Numbered from the stretch's first letter, positions 25,712-34,937 are shown. The stretch is 52,514 nucleotides of DNA from Gammaproteobacteria bacterium (GCA_016199745.1 JACQFZ010000052.1:1-52514); one strand, 5' to 3'. Notes: generated by a model not told the origin, from the letters alone. Program-made: numbers and translations.

Positions 25712-26448
25712 AAGTTGAGCTTGATCTCTTGCTCTTCCGGCGATGGCGCGAAGCCGGCATGCTCGTAGTAACCGAAAATAGTATCGACGACTTCCTCGGC
25801 ATTATCGGCCATCGAGAAGAGGTCGAGATCTTCGGGGTTGATCATGCCTTCGCTGATCAGCCGTTCCTTGAACCAGTCGATCAAGCCGGTCCAGAACGGC
25901 CGATGCACAAGGATAATCGGTATGCGCACGCTCTTGCCGGTTTGGATCAGCGTCAGTGCCTCCAATAATTCGTCGAGCGTGCCGAAGCCGCCGGGCATGA
26001 CGACATAGGCCTTGGCGTATTTGACGAACATTACCTTGCGCGCGAAGAAGTGCTGGAACGCGAGACTGATGTCCTGATATTCGTTGGCCGATTGCTCATG
26101 CGGCAACAGAATGTTGAGGCCGATGCTCGGCGACTTGCCGGCGAACGCGCCTTTGTTCGCCGCCTCCATCAGGCCGGGTCCGCCGCCGCTGACGACGGCG
26201 AAGCCGGCGTCGGAAAGCTTGCGCGCGATGTCTTGCGTCAGGGCATAATACGGATGGTCCGGCGGCACGCGCGCCGAGCCGAAGATGCTAATCGACGGCT
26301 GGATCTGTGCCAGCCGCTCGAAACCACTGACGAACTCCGCCATGATCTGGAAAATCTTCCACGATTCGCGCGACATAACTCCCGACGGTGCGGCGGCGGT
26401 GGCAGCGCGCACATATAGCGCGCGATTGGGTGGTAAGTTGTTCTTCAT
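25708..26448 (-). CDS. LOG-family nucleoside monophosphate phosphoribohydrolase
   Basis: A 246-residue TIGR00730/LOG-type protein, expected to release base from nucleoside 5'-monophosphates (the plant LOG reaction that frees cytokinin). Motifs SGGGPGLMEAANKGAF and VVMPGGFGTLDELLEAL hold the catalytic Glu and phosphate loop. ISIFGSARV starts the Rossmann-like core. The N-terminal 55 residues are family-variable. It is transcribed divergently from polA with 57 bp between and is coupled to DUF2782 downstream. Confidence 0.9.
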   Translation of the reverse strand: MKNNLPPNRALYVRAATAAAPSGVMSRESWKIFQIMAEFVSGFERLAQIQPSISIFGSARVPPDHPYYALTQDIARKLSDAGFAVVSGGGPGLMEAANKGAFAGKSPSIGLNILLPHEQSANEYQDISLAFQHFFARKVMFVKYAKAYVVMPGGFGTLDELLEALTLIQTGKSVRIPIILVHRPFWTGLIDWFKERLISEGMINPEDLDLFSMADNAEEVVDTIFGYYEHAGFAPSPEEQEIKLNL

Positions 26449-26505
26449 GACGGGATCGTACTCGATACCTGTGTTAACTCTGGATAACGGGCAAAGGTCC
26501 TTCTT

Positions 26506-29247
26506 TTGAAATCCATCGAATCAGTGACAGCGGAAAGCGCCGCAGTGGCGGCGGAGACCGCGCCGGCAACCTTGGTTTTGGTCGACGGTTCATCTTATCT
26601 ATACCGTGCGTTCCATGCCATGCCGAACTTGAGCAACTCGCACGGTGAACCGACCGGTGCGATTTACGGTGTCGCCAACATGTTGCGCAAGTTGCTCGCC
26701 GATTATCAGCCAGCCTATGTCGCGGTCGTGTTCGATGCCAAGGGTAAGACTTTCCGCGACGATATCTTTGCCGAATACAAAGCCAACCGCGCGCCGATGC
26801 CGAGCGAGCTATCGCAACAGATCGAGTCGATCCATGCGATCGTGCAGGCGCTTGGGTTGCCGCTGTTGCAAATAGAAGGTGTCGAGGCCGACGACGTCAT
26901 CGGTACGTTGGCGCGGCGGGCGACGGCGAGCGGTTTGCACACATTGATCTCTACCGGCGACAAGGATATGGCGCAGCTGGTCGATGCGCAGGTCACGTTG
27001 GTCAATACGATGACCGATACGACTTACGATCGCGCCGGTGTCGTCGACAAGTTCGGTGTACCGCCCGAGTGTATCGTCGACTATCTTGCGCTGGTCGGCG
27101 ATTCGGTCGACAACATCCCCGGCGTTGCCGGCGTCGGACCGAAGACCGCGGCGAAATGGTTGCAGCAGTACGGTTCGCTCGACGCGCTGGTCGCCCAGGC
27201 CGGTGCCATCACCGGCAAGGCCGGCGAAAACTTGCGCGCCGGCCTGCCGACGCTGCCGTTGGCGCGCGAGCTGGCCACTATAAAGTGTGACGTCGAACTG
27301 CCTCTCAGCCCGACCGAATTACAGCGTCGTTCGCCTGAAGTCGATCGCTTGCGAGAGTTGTACGCACGCTTCGAATTTAGATCGTGGCTCGCCGATCTCG
27401 GCGGCATGAACACGACGCCGGCGCCGGCAGCGCAGCCGGCGAAGCACTACGACACGATCTTCGACGAGCAGCTGCTCGATCAATGGCTCGAGCGTTTAGG
27501 TAAAGCGACGCTGTTCGCTTTCGATACCGAGACCACCAGTCTGGATGCCCAGCGCGCCGAGTTGGTCGGCGTTTCCTTTACCGATCGTTGCGGCGAAGGC
27601 GCTTATGTTCCGTTGGCACATATCTATCCCGGTGCGCCGGCGCAGCTCGATCGGGCGCAAGTGTTGGCGAAATTGAAACCGCTGCTCGAAGACCGGTCGC
27701 GGCTCAAAGTCGGCCACAACCTAAAGTACGACATGAACGTACTGGCCAATTACGACATCAAGCTCGCCGGCATCGGTTACGACACCATGCTCGAATCGTA
27801 CGTGCTCGATTCGACCGCGTCGCGCCACGACATGGATAGTCTTGCACTCAAGTATCTCGGCTATAAAACGATCAAGTACGAAGATGTCACCGGCAAAGGC
27901 AAGGCGCAGATCAATTTCTGCGAAGTGCCGATCGAGCAGGCAAGTACCTACGCTGCCGAAGACGCCGACGTTACGTTGCGACTGCACGAGCACTTGTGGC
28001 CGCGCTTGCAAGAAACGGCGTCGTTGGCATCGTTGTTTCGCGAGATCGAACTGCCGCTGGCACCGGTGTTGGCGCACATGGAACGCACCGGCGTACACAT
28101 CGACGTCGACATGCTGCGCACGCAATCGAGCGAAATCGCCCGGCGTCTGCTCGAGCTCGAACAGGAAGCGCACTCGGCCGCCGGCCAGCCGTTCAATTTG
28201 GATTCACCGAAACAGATTCAGGAAATTTTATTTCAGAAGTTGAAGTTGCCGGTATTGCGCAAGACCCCGACCGGCCAGCCGTCCACCAACGAGGATGTGT
28301 TGGCCGAGCTCGCGCTCGATTATTCGTTGCCACAATTGCTTCTCGAATATCGCGGCCTCGCCAAGCTCAAGTCGACATACACCGACAAGCTGCCGGAGAT
28401 GATCAACCCAAACACCGGCCGTGTGCATACGTGTTACCAGCAAGCGGTTGCCGCGACCGGCCGGCTGTCGTCGACCGAGCCGAATTTGCAAAATATTCCG
28501 ATCCGCACCGCCGAGGGACGGCGCATTCGCCAAGCGTTCGTCGCCGCGCCGGGTGCGCGTATCGTCTCTGCCGACTACTCGCAAATCGAATTGCGCATCA
28601 TGGCGCATCTGTCGGCCGATTCCGGTTTGATCGGCGCATTTGCCAAAGGCATCGATATCCACCGCGCGACTGCGGCCGAAGTCTTTAGCGTCGCGCCGGA
28701 GGCGGTCACCGATGAGATGCGCCGCAATGCCAAGGCTATCAATTTCGGATTGATCTACGGAATGTCGGCGTTCGGGCTCGCGCGCCAGTTGAAGATCGAT
28801 CGGTCGGCAGCGCAGCAGTATGTCGATCTCTACTTCGCCCGCTATCCCGGGGTGAAGGCATTCATGGACCGCACGCGTGAGCAGGCGCGTACCCAGGGTT
28901 ATGTCGAAACGCTGTTCGGCCGGCGGCTACATCTGCAGGACATCAATGCCTCGAATGCCGGTCGCCGCCAAGGGGCGGAGCGCGCCGCTATCAACGCGCC
29001 GATGCAGGGGACGGCAGCCGATCTGATTAAGATAGCGATGTTGCGGGTCGATCGTTGGATTCGCGAGTCAGCCGCGCCGGTCCGTATGGTTATGCAAGTG
29101 CACGACGAACTCGTGTTCGAGATTGCCGAGCCGTTCATTCCGGTCGCGCTGGAGCACATTCGCGAGTGCATGACGCAAGTAAAAAAGTTGGATGTCCCCC
29201 TGGTCGTCGATATCGGAGTCGGCCATAATTGGGACCAAGCACATTAA
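26506..29247 (+). CDS. polA: DNA polymerase I
   Basis: A 913-residue DNA polymerase I for repair and Okazaki fragment processing. The 5'-3' exonuclease (about 20-310) begins LVDGSSYLYRAFHAMPN; the 3'-5' exonuclease (about 320-500) keeps FDTETTSLD; the polymerase holds motif A DYSQIELRIMAHLS, motif B RRNAKAINFGLIYG and motif C MQVHDELVFE. All three activities look intact. The start is TTG 26506 with AAAGG upstream; GTG 26524 is possible. A structured small RNA gene follows immediately, the position of Spot 42 in enterobacteria and ErsA in pseudomonads. Confidence 0.97.
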   Translation: MKSIESVTAESAAVAAETAPATLVLVDGSSYLYRAFHAMPNLSNSHGEPTGAIYGVANMLRKLLADYQPAYVAVVFDAKGKTFRDDIFAEYKANRAPMPSELSQQIESIHAIVQALGLPLLQIEGVEADDVIGTLARRATASGLHTLISTGDKDMAQLVDAQVTLVNTMTDTTYDRAGVVDKFGVPPECIVDYLALVGDSVDNIPGVAGVGPKTAAKWLQQYGSLDALVAQAGAITGKAGENLRAGLPTLPLARELATIKCDVELPLSPTELQRRSPEVDRLRELYARFEFRSWLADLGGMNTTPAPAAQPAKHYDTIFDEQLLDQWLERLGKATLFAFDTETTSLDAQRAELVGVSFTDRCGEGAYVPLAHIYPGAPAQLDRAQVLAKLKPLLEDRSRLKVGHNLKYDMNVLANYDIKLAGIGYDTMLESYVLDSTASRHDMDSLALKYLGYKTIKYEDVTGKGKAQINFCEVPIEQASTYAAEDADVTLRLHEHLWPRLQETASLASLFREIELPLAPVLAHMERTGVHIDVDMLRTQSSEIARRLLELEQEAHSAAGQPFNLDSPKQIQEILFQKLKLPVLRKTPTGQPSTNEDVLAELALDYSLPQLLLEYRGLAKLKSTYTDKLPEMINPNTGRVHTCYQQAVAATGRLSSTEPNLQNIPIRTAEGRRIRQAFVAAPGARIVSADYSQIELRIMAHLSADSGLIGAFAKGIDIHRATAAEVFSVAPEAVTDEMRRNAKAINFGLIYGMSAFGLARQLKIDRSAAQQYVDLYFARYPGVKAFMDRTREQARTQGYVETLFGRRLHLQDINASNAGRRQGAERAAINAPMQGTAADLIKIAMLRVDRWIRESAAPVRMVMQVHDELVFEIAEPFIPVALEHIRECMTQVKKLDVPLVVDIGVGHNWDQAH

Positions 29248-29305
29248 GTGAAGCCCGGAAAGTTCCGCGGCCTCATGGACGAAGTTTTCACAAGGAGTGT
29301 GAACC

Positions 29306-29374
29306 ATGCTTAAGAAGTCCGGTCTATTCTTCCGAACGTTTCGGAAGATCGTTCTCCCCGCTCCTCCTCCCTGA
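29306..29374 (+). CDS. 22-codon ORF inside the post-polA RNA
   Basis: ATG 29306 has an ideal ribosome site (AAGGAG, 8 nt away) that sits in the loop of the first hairpin. The 22-residue peptide is basic, aromatic and ends in prolines (MLKKSGLFFRTFRKIVLPAP then PP). It overlaps two of the sRNA stem-loops, and the stop codon falls in the loop/stem of the CU-rich hairpin. Spot 42 of E. coli is known to encode a small protein (SpfP), so a dual-function RNA is plausible here. It could also be chance. Confidence 0.45.
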   Translation: MLKKSGLFFRTFRKIVLPAPPP

Positions 29375-29412
29375 GCGGGGAAAGTCCCGGACCAAGTGCC
29401 GGGACGTTGTTC

Positions 29413-29452
29413 AGCCCCGGACTCTCTCCCCTTGTTTCCGGGGCTTTTTTTT
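29413..29452 (+). terminator. Terminator of post-polA RNA
   Basis: AGCCCCGGA pairs with TCCGGGGCT around a 15-nt loop (CTCTCTCCCCTTGTT), followed by eight T. A strong Rho-independent terminator. Confidence 0.92.
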
Positions 29453-29500
29453 GCCTCGGTTCCGCAATAGGGGGGATTATTAAGGCGTTGTGGCTTTAAA

Positions 29501-29530
29501 TTGACCCGTCTTGCTGCTGTTTGGTATAAG
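29501..29530 (+). promoter_or_regulatory. Sigma-70-type promoter for cytochrome c4 gene
   Basis: TTGACC (-35), an 18-bp spacer and TATAAG (-10), each one mismatch from consensus. Transcription would begin near 29537, about 28 nt before the ATG of the cytochrome c4 gene. Confidence 0.7.
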
Positions 29531-29564
29531 GCGGACCTCGTTTTTGTTGCCCGTAGGGGGATTC

Positions 29565-30191
29565 ATGCAAGTTTGTATTCGCGCCGTCTTTGGTCTCGTC
29601 GCGTTGGCGACGGCACTTATTAGCGTTAGTGCCCAGGCAGTGGTCGAAGGCGACGCCGCCGCCGGTAAAGCGAAGGCAGTTTCCACCTGCGCTGCCTGTC
29701 ATGGTGCTGATGGTAATGGCGGTGCCGATCCCACTTGGCCTCGGCTGGCCGGGCAAATCCCCGAATATTTGGTGAAGCAGCTCAAAGACTTTAAATCGGG
29801 CGCCCGCAGTAACCCAATTATGGCTGGCATGGCAGCTCCGCTTTCCGACAAAGAGGCGAAGGATCTGGCAGTTTACTTCTCCAGCCAAACGCTGACACCC
29901 GGCGTAGCGACGAGCAAGGAGCTGGCACAGCTCGGCGGCCGCATCTATCGCGGTGGCAATGCCAAGACTGGCGTTTCCGCCTGCATGAGCTGCCACGGCC
30001 CGTCAGGCCACGGTATTCCCCCGCGTTTTCCACGGGTGACCGGCCAGAATGCCGCGTATACCGAGAAGCAACTGCTAGATTTTAAATCGGCCCGCCGCAA
30101 GAACGACGACAGCGTCATGACTCGCATTACGTTCCGCATGTCCGAAGAAGAGATCAAAGCCGTATCGCAGTACATGGCCGGCCTGCACTAA
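29565..30191 (+). CDS. cc4: Cytochrome c4 (dihaem, periplasmic)
   Basis: A 208-residue precursor starting at ATG 29565 behind TAGGGGG; in-frame codons upstream overlap the promoter. The signal peptide covers residues 1-24 (ALISVSAQA). Two similar halves each carry a haem motif, CAACH and CMSCH, and the conserved DPTWPRLAGQ / PRVTGQNAAY stretches with axial Met candidates (NPIMAGMAAPLS, MTRITFRMSEEE). Cytochrome c4 passes electrons between the bc1 complex and terminal oxidases. The position next to polA is the same as in Pseudomonas. Confidence 0.95.
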   Translation: MQVCIRAVFGLVALATALISVSAQAVVEGDAAAGKAKAVSTCAACHGADGNGGADPTWPRLAGQIPEYLVKQLKDFKSGARSNPIMAGMAAPLSDKEAKDLAVYFSSQTLTPGVATSKELAQLGGRIYRGGNAKTGVSACMSCHGPSGHGIPPRFPRVTGQNAAYTEKQLLDFKSARRKNDDSVMTRITFRMSEEEIKAVSQYMAGLH

Positions 30192-30203
30192 TCCCCCTAC
30201 TAT

Positions 30204-30240
30204 CCGGCGTCGTCTAGCGGCGACGCCGGTGTCTTTCTTC
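30204..30240 (+). terminator. Probable terminator after cytochrome c4
   Basis: The 9-bp perfect stem CCGGCGTCG / CGACGCCGG with an 8-nt loop is followed by an interrupted T-rich tract (TGTCTTTCTT), 13 nt behind the stop codon. Confidence 0.65.
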
Positions 30241-30500
30241 GGCACTTTTGCTTAAAAGTACCGGTGTTCCGCTGGTATAGACCCATTAGGTTTGCCGTGT
30301 TCGGGCATCTTAATGGTCGACGCCGGCGGCATGTGTAGCCTGCACCTTCCACCCATCCGGAACGCTGGTAATAACTACATATTTATATTCAAAGACTTAA
30401 CTGATCAGGCTTTAGTGGCACGAGTATTGCTCTTTATCCAATGAGAACCGAGCGCAACAGCGCCGAACCAGTGGACCCCTAAGGGGGGAAGGAGTTAGCG
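30241..30500. other. Upstream region of small conserved-looking gene
   Basis: About 260 bp without an open frame. It should hold the promoter for the following small gene. I see no confident -35/-10 pair or operator. Confidence 0.3.
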
Positions 30501-30737
30501 ATGCTTAGCCACATAGTCACCTTGCTAAACAGTTACGAGCGTAACCATGGCGAGCGCCCTAACTTGGTCTACATGAACGAGACCCACTATAGCTACCTGC
30601 GCGAAGAACTACCCTTCGTGCGCGATCACACCGACGTCGTTGCCATCCTGGGGGTCGACATCGCCCTGAACGACGAGGCCATCAACCCGCAAGCCGCCAT
30701 CGTGCGGTTCGCCTCCGAGAACATCCTCGTAAGTTGA
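30501..30737 (+). CDS. Small soluble protein, unknown function
   Basis: A 78-residue protein with a very strong ribosome site (GGGGGGAAGGAG) at the correct distance from ATG 30501 and its own terminator, so it is certainly a gene and probably well expressed. It has no signal peptide and alternates helices with short strands (MLSHIVTLLNSYERNHGERP; VVAILGVDIALNDEAINPQA). I do not recognise the family. It lies between cytochrome c4 and convergent hemL. Confidence 0.8.
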   Translation: MLSHIVTLLNSYERNHGERPNLVYMNETHYSYLREELPFVRDHTDVVAILGVDIALNDEAINPQAAIVRFASENILVS

Positions 30738-30763
30738 ATCTTGATTGACGTGCGGGGTGCACG

Positions 30764-30795
30764 TAAGGCCGGGGTTTCCCCGGCCTTATTTTTTT
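30764..30795. terminator. Bidirectional terminator
   Basis: TAAGGCCGGGG pairs perfectly with CCCCGGCCTTA around TTT, followed by seven T on the plus strand; A-run on the other side serves hemL. The stop codon of hemL lies in the stem. Confidence 0.93.
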
Positions 30796-32081
30796 AGCTG
30801 AGAGAATCCCGTTTCCGCCTGCCGTAGCGTTTCTTCGATATCGCCAGTGCTGTGCGCCGATGAGATAAAACCCGCTTCATAAGCCGATGGCGCTAAATAA
30901 ACGCCAGCGTCGAGCATGGTGTGGAAGAATTTGTTGAAGCGGGCGATATCGCAAGCGGTGACCTGCGAGAAGCGGGTGACGGTCGGTGCGTCGGTGAAGC
31001 AGAAACCGAACATGCCGCCAATCGCCTGCGTCGCCAGGGGAACGCCGGCGGCGCCGGCGCGCGCCCGTAGGCCGTCCATCAGTGCTCGGGTTTGCTCAGC
31101 CAACTTTTCGTAATAACCCGGTTTGGAAATTTCCTTCAACGTGGCGATACCGGCGGCCATGCCGACGGGGTTGCCGGACAACGTGCCGGCATGAAACACC
31201 GGCCCATCGGGAGTGATGCGATCCATCAGCTCCGCGCGGCCGCCGAACGCGCCGACCGGCATGCCGCCGCCGATGATTTTGCCGAGCGTGGTCAAGTCCG
31301 GCGTAATGCCGTACAGCTTCTGCGCGCCGCCGAGGGCGACGCGAAATCCGGTCATTACTTCATCGAAGATCAGCACCGCGCCGTGGCGCGTGCATTCCTC
31401 GCGCAATGCTTCGAGGAAGCCCGGTACCGGCGGCACACAGTTCATGTTGCCGGCGATCGGCTCGACGATAACGCCGGCGATCTCGCGGCCGATCGTTCGA
31501 AAAACTTCACGCACTTGCTCGATGTTGTTGTATTCCAGCGTAAGCGTGAGCTGCGCCAGCGCTGCCGGCACGCCCGGCGAGCTGGGTACACCGAGCGTCA
31601 GTGCGCTCGAGCCGGCCTTCACCAACAGCGAATCGCCCGAGCCGTGATAGCAGCCTTCGAACTTGATGATCTTGTCGCGGCCGGTGAATCCACGTGCCAA
31701 CCGAATCGCACTCATGGTCGCTTCGGTGCCGCTGCTCACCATTCGCACTTTCTCGATCGACGGCATGAGCGTGCAAATGAGATCGGCGATTTCTATTTCG
31801 ATTTCCGTCGGCGCACCGAAGCTTAAGCCGTTGGCGGCGACATCGTGCACGGCGCGAATTACTGCTGGGTGTGCATGACCCAGAATTAGCGGGCCCCACG
31901 AACCGACGTAGTCGATGTAACGATTGCCGTCGGCGTCCCAGACGTACGCTCCTGCGCCGCGCTGAAAAAAAACCGGATCGCCGCCGACCGACTTGAAGGC
32001 GCGGACGGCGGAGTTGACGCCGCCGGCGATGTGTTGCCGAGCTTGGCGATAGAGCGAGGACGAAGTAGGACGTGCAGTCAT
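30786..32081 (-). CDS. hemL: Glutamate-1-semialdehyde 2,1-aminomutase
   Basis: A 431-residue PLP enzyme that converts glutamate-1-semialdehyde to 5-aminolevulinate in the C5 haem pathway. The start ([20 protein letters not shown]) and the PLP-lysine segment [19 protein letters not shown] are characteristic, as are [29 protein letters not shown] and [10 protein letters not shown]. Length is typical. Its ATG overlaps the thiE stop by 4 nt. The run hemH-thiD-thiE-hemL on this strand groups haem and thiamine biosynthesis; the thiD/thiE-hemL link occurs in many gammaproteobacteria. Confidence 0.97.
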   Translation of the reverse strand: MTARPTSSSLYRQARQHIAGGVNSAVRAFKSVGGDPVFFQRGAGAYVWDADGNRYIDYVGSWGPLILGHAHPAVIRAVHDVAANGLSFGAPTEIEIEIADLICTLMPSIEKVRMVSSGTEATMSAIRLARGFTGRDKIIKFEGCYHGSGDSLLVKAGSSALTLGVPSSPGVPAALAQLTLTLEYNNIEQVREVFRTIGREIAGVIVEPIAGNMNCVPPVPGFLEALREECTRHGAVLIFDEVMTGFRVALGGAQKLYGITPDLTTLGKIIGGGMPVGAFGGRAELMDRITPDGPVFHAGTLSGNPVGMAAGIATLKEISKPGYYEKLAEQTRALMDGLRARAGAAGVPLATQAIGGMFGFCFTDAPTVTRFSQVTACDIARFNKFFHTMLDAGVYLAPSAYEAGFISSAHSTGDIEETLRQAETGFSQLKK

Positions 32082-32728
32082 GAAAGTTCTCTGTCTTTAA
32101 ATAAATTCGCGTAGCGTTTTGCGGCCGTCTGTACGTCGGCTTGATCGAACACTCCCGAAATGACCGCCAACGCGTCGACACCGGCAGCGACTAACAGCGC
32201 GCCATTTTCCGGTGTGATGCCGCCGATCGCAACTAAAGGAATCGGCAACGTACGAGCGGCGTCGAGCAAACCGATGTCGGCACGGGCTGCATTCGGCTTG
32301 GTGATGGAGGGAAAGAAGCTGCCGAAGGCGACGTAGTCGGCACCGGCGACCGCGGCTTGTTGCGCGCGCGCGAGTTCGTTGTAACACGATACGCCGACTA
32401 TCATGCCAGCGCCGAGCCGCTCGCGTGCGGCCGTGAGCGGCATGTCGTCGCGCCCGAGATGCACGCCGTCGGCGGTGCTGCGCGCGAGCTCAACATCGTC
32501 GTTGATGATGAATAGCACGCCGTAGTTTTTGCACAGCCGCGCTAACAATTGCGCTTGCTGTTGGCGAAGTTCGGGAGTGGACGATTTGTCGCGGTATTGA
32601 ACAACGCGGGCACCGCCCTTGAGCGCTTGCTCAACGGCGTCTAACAGGCGCGTCGGTTCGAGATAGCGAGTGTCGGCGATCGCGTACAGGCCGCGTACGC
32701 GCGACGCGTTGATGGAATCCCGTGCCAC
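32078..32728 (-). CDS. thiE: Thiamine-phosphate synthase
   Basis: A 216-residue TIM-barrel enzyme joining HMP-pyrophosphate and the thiazole phosphate to make thiamine phosphate. Family segments: [59 protein letters not shown] and [12 protein letters not shown]. It starts at GTG 32728, 17 nt after the thiD stop, and is coupled to hemL by a 4-nt overlap. No TPP riboswitch was recognised upstream of this run. Confidence 0.96.
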   Translation of the reverse strand: MARDSINASRVRGLYAIADTRYLEPTRLLDAVEQALKGGARVVQYRDKSSTPELRQQQAQLLARLCKNYGVLFIINDDVELARSTADGVHLGRDDMPLTAARERLGAGMIVGVSCYNELARAQQAAVAGADYVAFGSFFPSITKPNAARADIGLLDAARTLPIPLVAIGGITPENGALLVAAGVDALAVISGVFDQADVQTAAKRYANLFKDRELS

Positions 32729-32745
32729 CGGTTAAAAATCTCTCG

Positions 32746-33558
32746 TCACTCGATAGCGACGGATTGCGCCAGGCGTCCCCAGTACAGTCGGTCCGGCAGA
32801 TGTTGCCCCATACCCAGTCGATAGCCGTGTTTTAGGGTGTTCCAGGTGTAGTGCAGCGCCTGGGCGATGGCGTTGGCCGGCGCCAGGCCGTGAGCCAGCA
32901 CCGCGGCGCAGGCAGCCGCAAGCGTACAGCCGGAGCCGTGGTAACTGTGGTGGAAGCGTTCAAAAGTGAACGTGTCGAGCAGGCGTTTGTTGCCGTACAA
33001 CCGATTTAACACCTGCGGTGTCGGGTCATGCGTGCCAGTAATCAAAATGTACTCGCAACCGAGCGACATCAGCTCCTGCGCGCAGGCGTCGAGTGTGTCG
33101 GCGTCCGGCGCGAGTCGCCACGCTTCTTCGGTGTTCGGTGTGATCAAAATCGCGCGTGGCAGTAGCAGCACGCGCAGCGCGTCGTCCAGCGGTTCTTCGC
33201 TCAACGAATCACCGCGGCCCGATGCTTGTACCGGATCGACGATCAGTGGGATGTCCGGATAGTCATCGACGATGCTGGCGATGGCGCTGACGATTGCCGA
33301 GTTACACAGCATGCCGGTCTTGAACGCTGCTACCGGCATGTCTTCAAGCACGGCGCGCGCCTGAGCAATGATAATTTCCGGCGGCATCGGCAAATATTGT
33401 TTAAGACCTTCGGTGTCTTGCGCGGTGACGGCGGTGACGACCGGAGCCGGATGGCAACCGAAGGTTGCGACGGCGAGCGTATCGGCGGCCAAACCGGCGC
33501 CGCCGGTCGGATCGGTACCGCCGAAGATAAGAACGACAGGAGGAGTGTTAGCCGTCAT
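32746..33558 (-). CDS. thiD: HMP/HMP-phosphate kinase
   Basis: A 270-residue ribokinase-fold enzyme that phosphorylates hydroxymethylpyrimidine twice on the way to thiamine. Visible: GGTDPTGGAGLAADTLAVAT (substrate site), VVTAVTAQDT, VDPVQASGRGDSL and the C-terminal anion-hole YHGSGCTLAAACAA. ATG 33558 lies 1 nt from the hemH stop codon, so translation is coupled. Confidence 0.96.
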   Translation of the reverse strand: MTANTPPVVLIFGGTDPTGGAGLAADTLAVATFGCHPAPVVTAVTAQDTEGLKQYLPMPPEIIIAQARAVLEDMPVAAFKTGMLCNSAIVSAIASIVDDYPDIPLIVDPVQASGRGDSLSEEPLDDALRVLLLPRAILITPNTEEAWRLAPDADTLDACAQELMSLGCEYILITGTHDPTPQVLNRLYGNKRLLDTFTFERFHHSYHGSGCTLAAACAAVLAHGLAPANAIAQALHYTWNTLKHGYRLGMGQHLPDRLYWGRLAQSVAIE

Positions 33559-33559
33559 A

Positions 33560-34522
33560 TCAGTGCAGAGCGTTCATGACCTGATCCTTCAGGGCTGCAA
33601 TGAGAAGCGGATGCGCGTTCAGCGCAGGCACCACACGATAGTGCGTGATGCCGTTCGCTTGCGCAAGCACCGCGTACGTCATGCCGAGTTCGTATAACGT
33701 TTCGATATGGTCTGATACGAACGCGATCGGGTAAACCAGCATTTGCTTTGTGCCGGCGCGTGCCTTAGTACGAATGACTTCTTCGGTATAGGGTTTTAAC
33801 CATTCGAGTGGGCCGACGCGGCTTTGATAACACAGCGTAATGTGCGGCCAGCCGAGGCGGGTACGCACGGCATCGGCAGTCGCATTGATCTGGGCTTCGT
33901 ACGGATCGCCGGCATCGACCAGCTTGCGCGGCAACCCGTGCGCCGACAACAATAGCTCGACCTGCTGTGAATCGGGATCGGGAAAGCGCTTGAGTTCGAC
34001 GCGTAAACTATCGACGATCGCTTGTAAATAAGCGGGATGATCGTGCCAATGGGAAATCAGTCGAACATCGGGTTGGTAATGTTGGCGCTCACACTCGCGG
34101 GCGAATTCATTGTGTGCGCTGCCAGTGGTGGTGTTCGAGTACTGCGGGTAGAGCGGCAGCAAAATCACGCGCGTATGTCCACGTTGCTTGAGTCGCGTTA
34201 CTACAGCGGCTGTCAATGGATGCCAATAACGCATGCAGACATAGACCTCGGCCGAATTAGCCAGCGCCTGTTGCAACGCCCGCGCCTGCGCTTGCGTATG
34301 CTCCAGTAACGGCGATTTTCCACCGATGGCGGCATAACCTTTTGCGGCTTCCTTTTGCCGTAGCCGACTGATTAACGCGGCGAACGTTTTTTGCGTCAGC
34401 CGGCCGAACGGCAATTTGAAAATATCGGGATCGGAAAACAGGTTGTAAAGAAACGGCTGCACCGCCGCAAGCGAATCCGGCCCTCCTAGGTTGAGCAATA
34501 CGACGGCAGGGAGCTGGTTCAT
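33560..34522 (-). CDS. hemH: Ferrochelatase
   Basis: A 320-residue enzyme that inserts ferrous iron into protoporphyrin IX. The start was placed at ATG 34522 (MNQLPAVVLLNLGGPDSL), which matches the family; the open frame goes on to 34699 but without family residues. The catalytic His is in LLSAHGLPRKLV; GPLEWLKPYTEE and the Glu of SDHIETLYELG complete the site. It is the first gene of the minus-strand haem/thiamine run and is divergent from the rubredoxin gene. Confidence 0.95.
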   Translation of the reverse strand: MNQLPAVVLLNLGGPDSLAAVQPFLYNLFSDPDIFKLPFGRLTQKTFAALISRLRQKEAAKGYAAIGGKSPLLEHTQAQARALQQALANSAEVYVCMRYWHPLTAAVVTRLKQRGHTRVILLPLYPQYSNTTTGSAHNEFARECERQHYQPDVRLISHWHDHPAYLQAIVDSLRVELKRFPDPDSQQVELLLSAHGLPRKLVDAGDPYEAQINATADAVRTRLGWPHITLCYQSRVGPLEWLKPYTEEVIRTKARAGTKQMLVYPIAFVSDHIETLYELGMTYAVLAQANGITHYRVVPALNAHPLLIAALKDQVMNALH

Positions 34523-34772
34523 TTCTGCTGTAGGTCGATGCGAGGCCGGAAATTCTACCGTTACGCTTGCGGTTTCACCATTTGCGCTAAACATGGGAGA
34601 ATTCGCCGTCCGTTGCGCACTGCGCCGCCTTATCGCGATCTTAACGGACTGGGTCATCGATGGCTTGAGACCCAAAATTTCCGGAAACATTCCGCTCAAC
34701 TAAATAATGCCGGCCGGCATGGTTGCGCATTGCTTTTTTAAAAACGAGCGGTGACCAACATTCGAGGTAGTG

Positions 34773-34937
34773 ATGAAAACTTATATGTGCGTGGTCTGCG
34801 GTTATATCTATGACGAGGCCAAAGGCGCGCCAGACGAAGGTATTGCGCCCGGCACTCGCTGGGACGACGTTCCTGAGAATTGGAAATGCCCAGAGTGTGG
34901 GGCGGCGAAAAGCGATTTCGAGATGATCGAAATTTAA
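34773..34937 (+). CDS. rubA: Rubredoxin
   Basis: A 54-residue one-iron electron carrier. Cys6, Cys9, Cys39 and Cys42 in CVVCGYIYD and [11 protein letters not shown] form the iron site, and the body [20 protein letters not shown] is standard. ATG 34773 follows GAGG. It passes electrons to alkane hydroxylases, rubredoxin-oxygen reductases or superoxide reductase; no partner is adjacent. It is shorter than the usual gene-calling cutoff, so easily missed. Confidence 0.95.
   Translation: MKTYMCVVCGYIYDEAKGAPDEGIAPGTRWDDVPENWKCPECGAAKSDFEMIEI

Larger units (their letters stand above)
29284..29452 (+). ncRNA. Structured small RNA after polA (Spot 42/ErsA/sX13-position)
   Basis: Five stem-loops follow one another: 29287-29303 (TTCACA/TGTGAA, loop AGGAG), 29328-29348 (TCTTCCGAA/TTCGGAAGA), 29355-29381 (TCCCCGCT/AGCGGGGA, loop CCTCCTCCCTG), 29384-29405 (GTCCCGG/CCGGGAC) and a terminator at 29413-29452 whose loop is again C-rich. 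Spot 42 and ErsA lie at this spot next to polA in other gammaproteobacteria. C-rich loops recall Xanthomonas sX13. The CCTCCTCC loop can pair with Shine-Dalgarno sequences, and also with the AGGAG loop of the first hairpin. The 5' end is uncertain; only the terminator end is firm. Confidence 0.7.

Noticed and set aside
29287-29303. TTCACA...TGTGAA as a CRP-type site
   Set aside because: The dyad is inverted relative to the CRP consensus (TGTGA-N6-TCACA); a hairpin in RNA is the better reading.
32729-34772. TPP riboswitch for the thiamine genes
   Set aside because: I looked for the CTGAGA and ACCTGA-type cores upstream of hemH/thiD and did not find them; the genes lie within a haem-led run.
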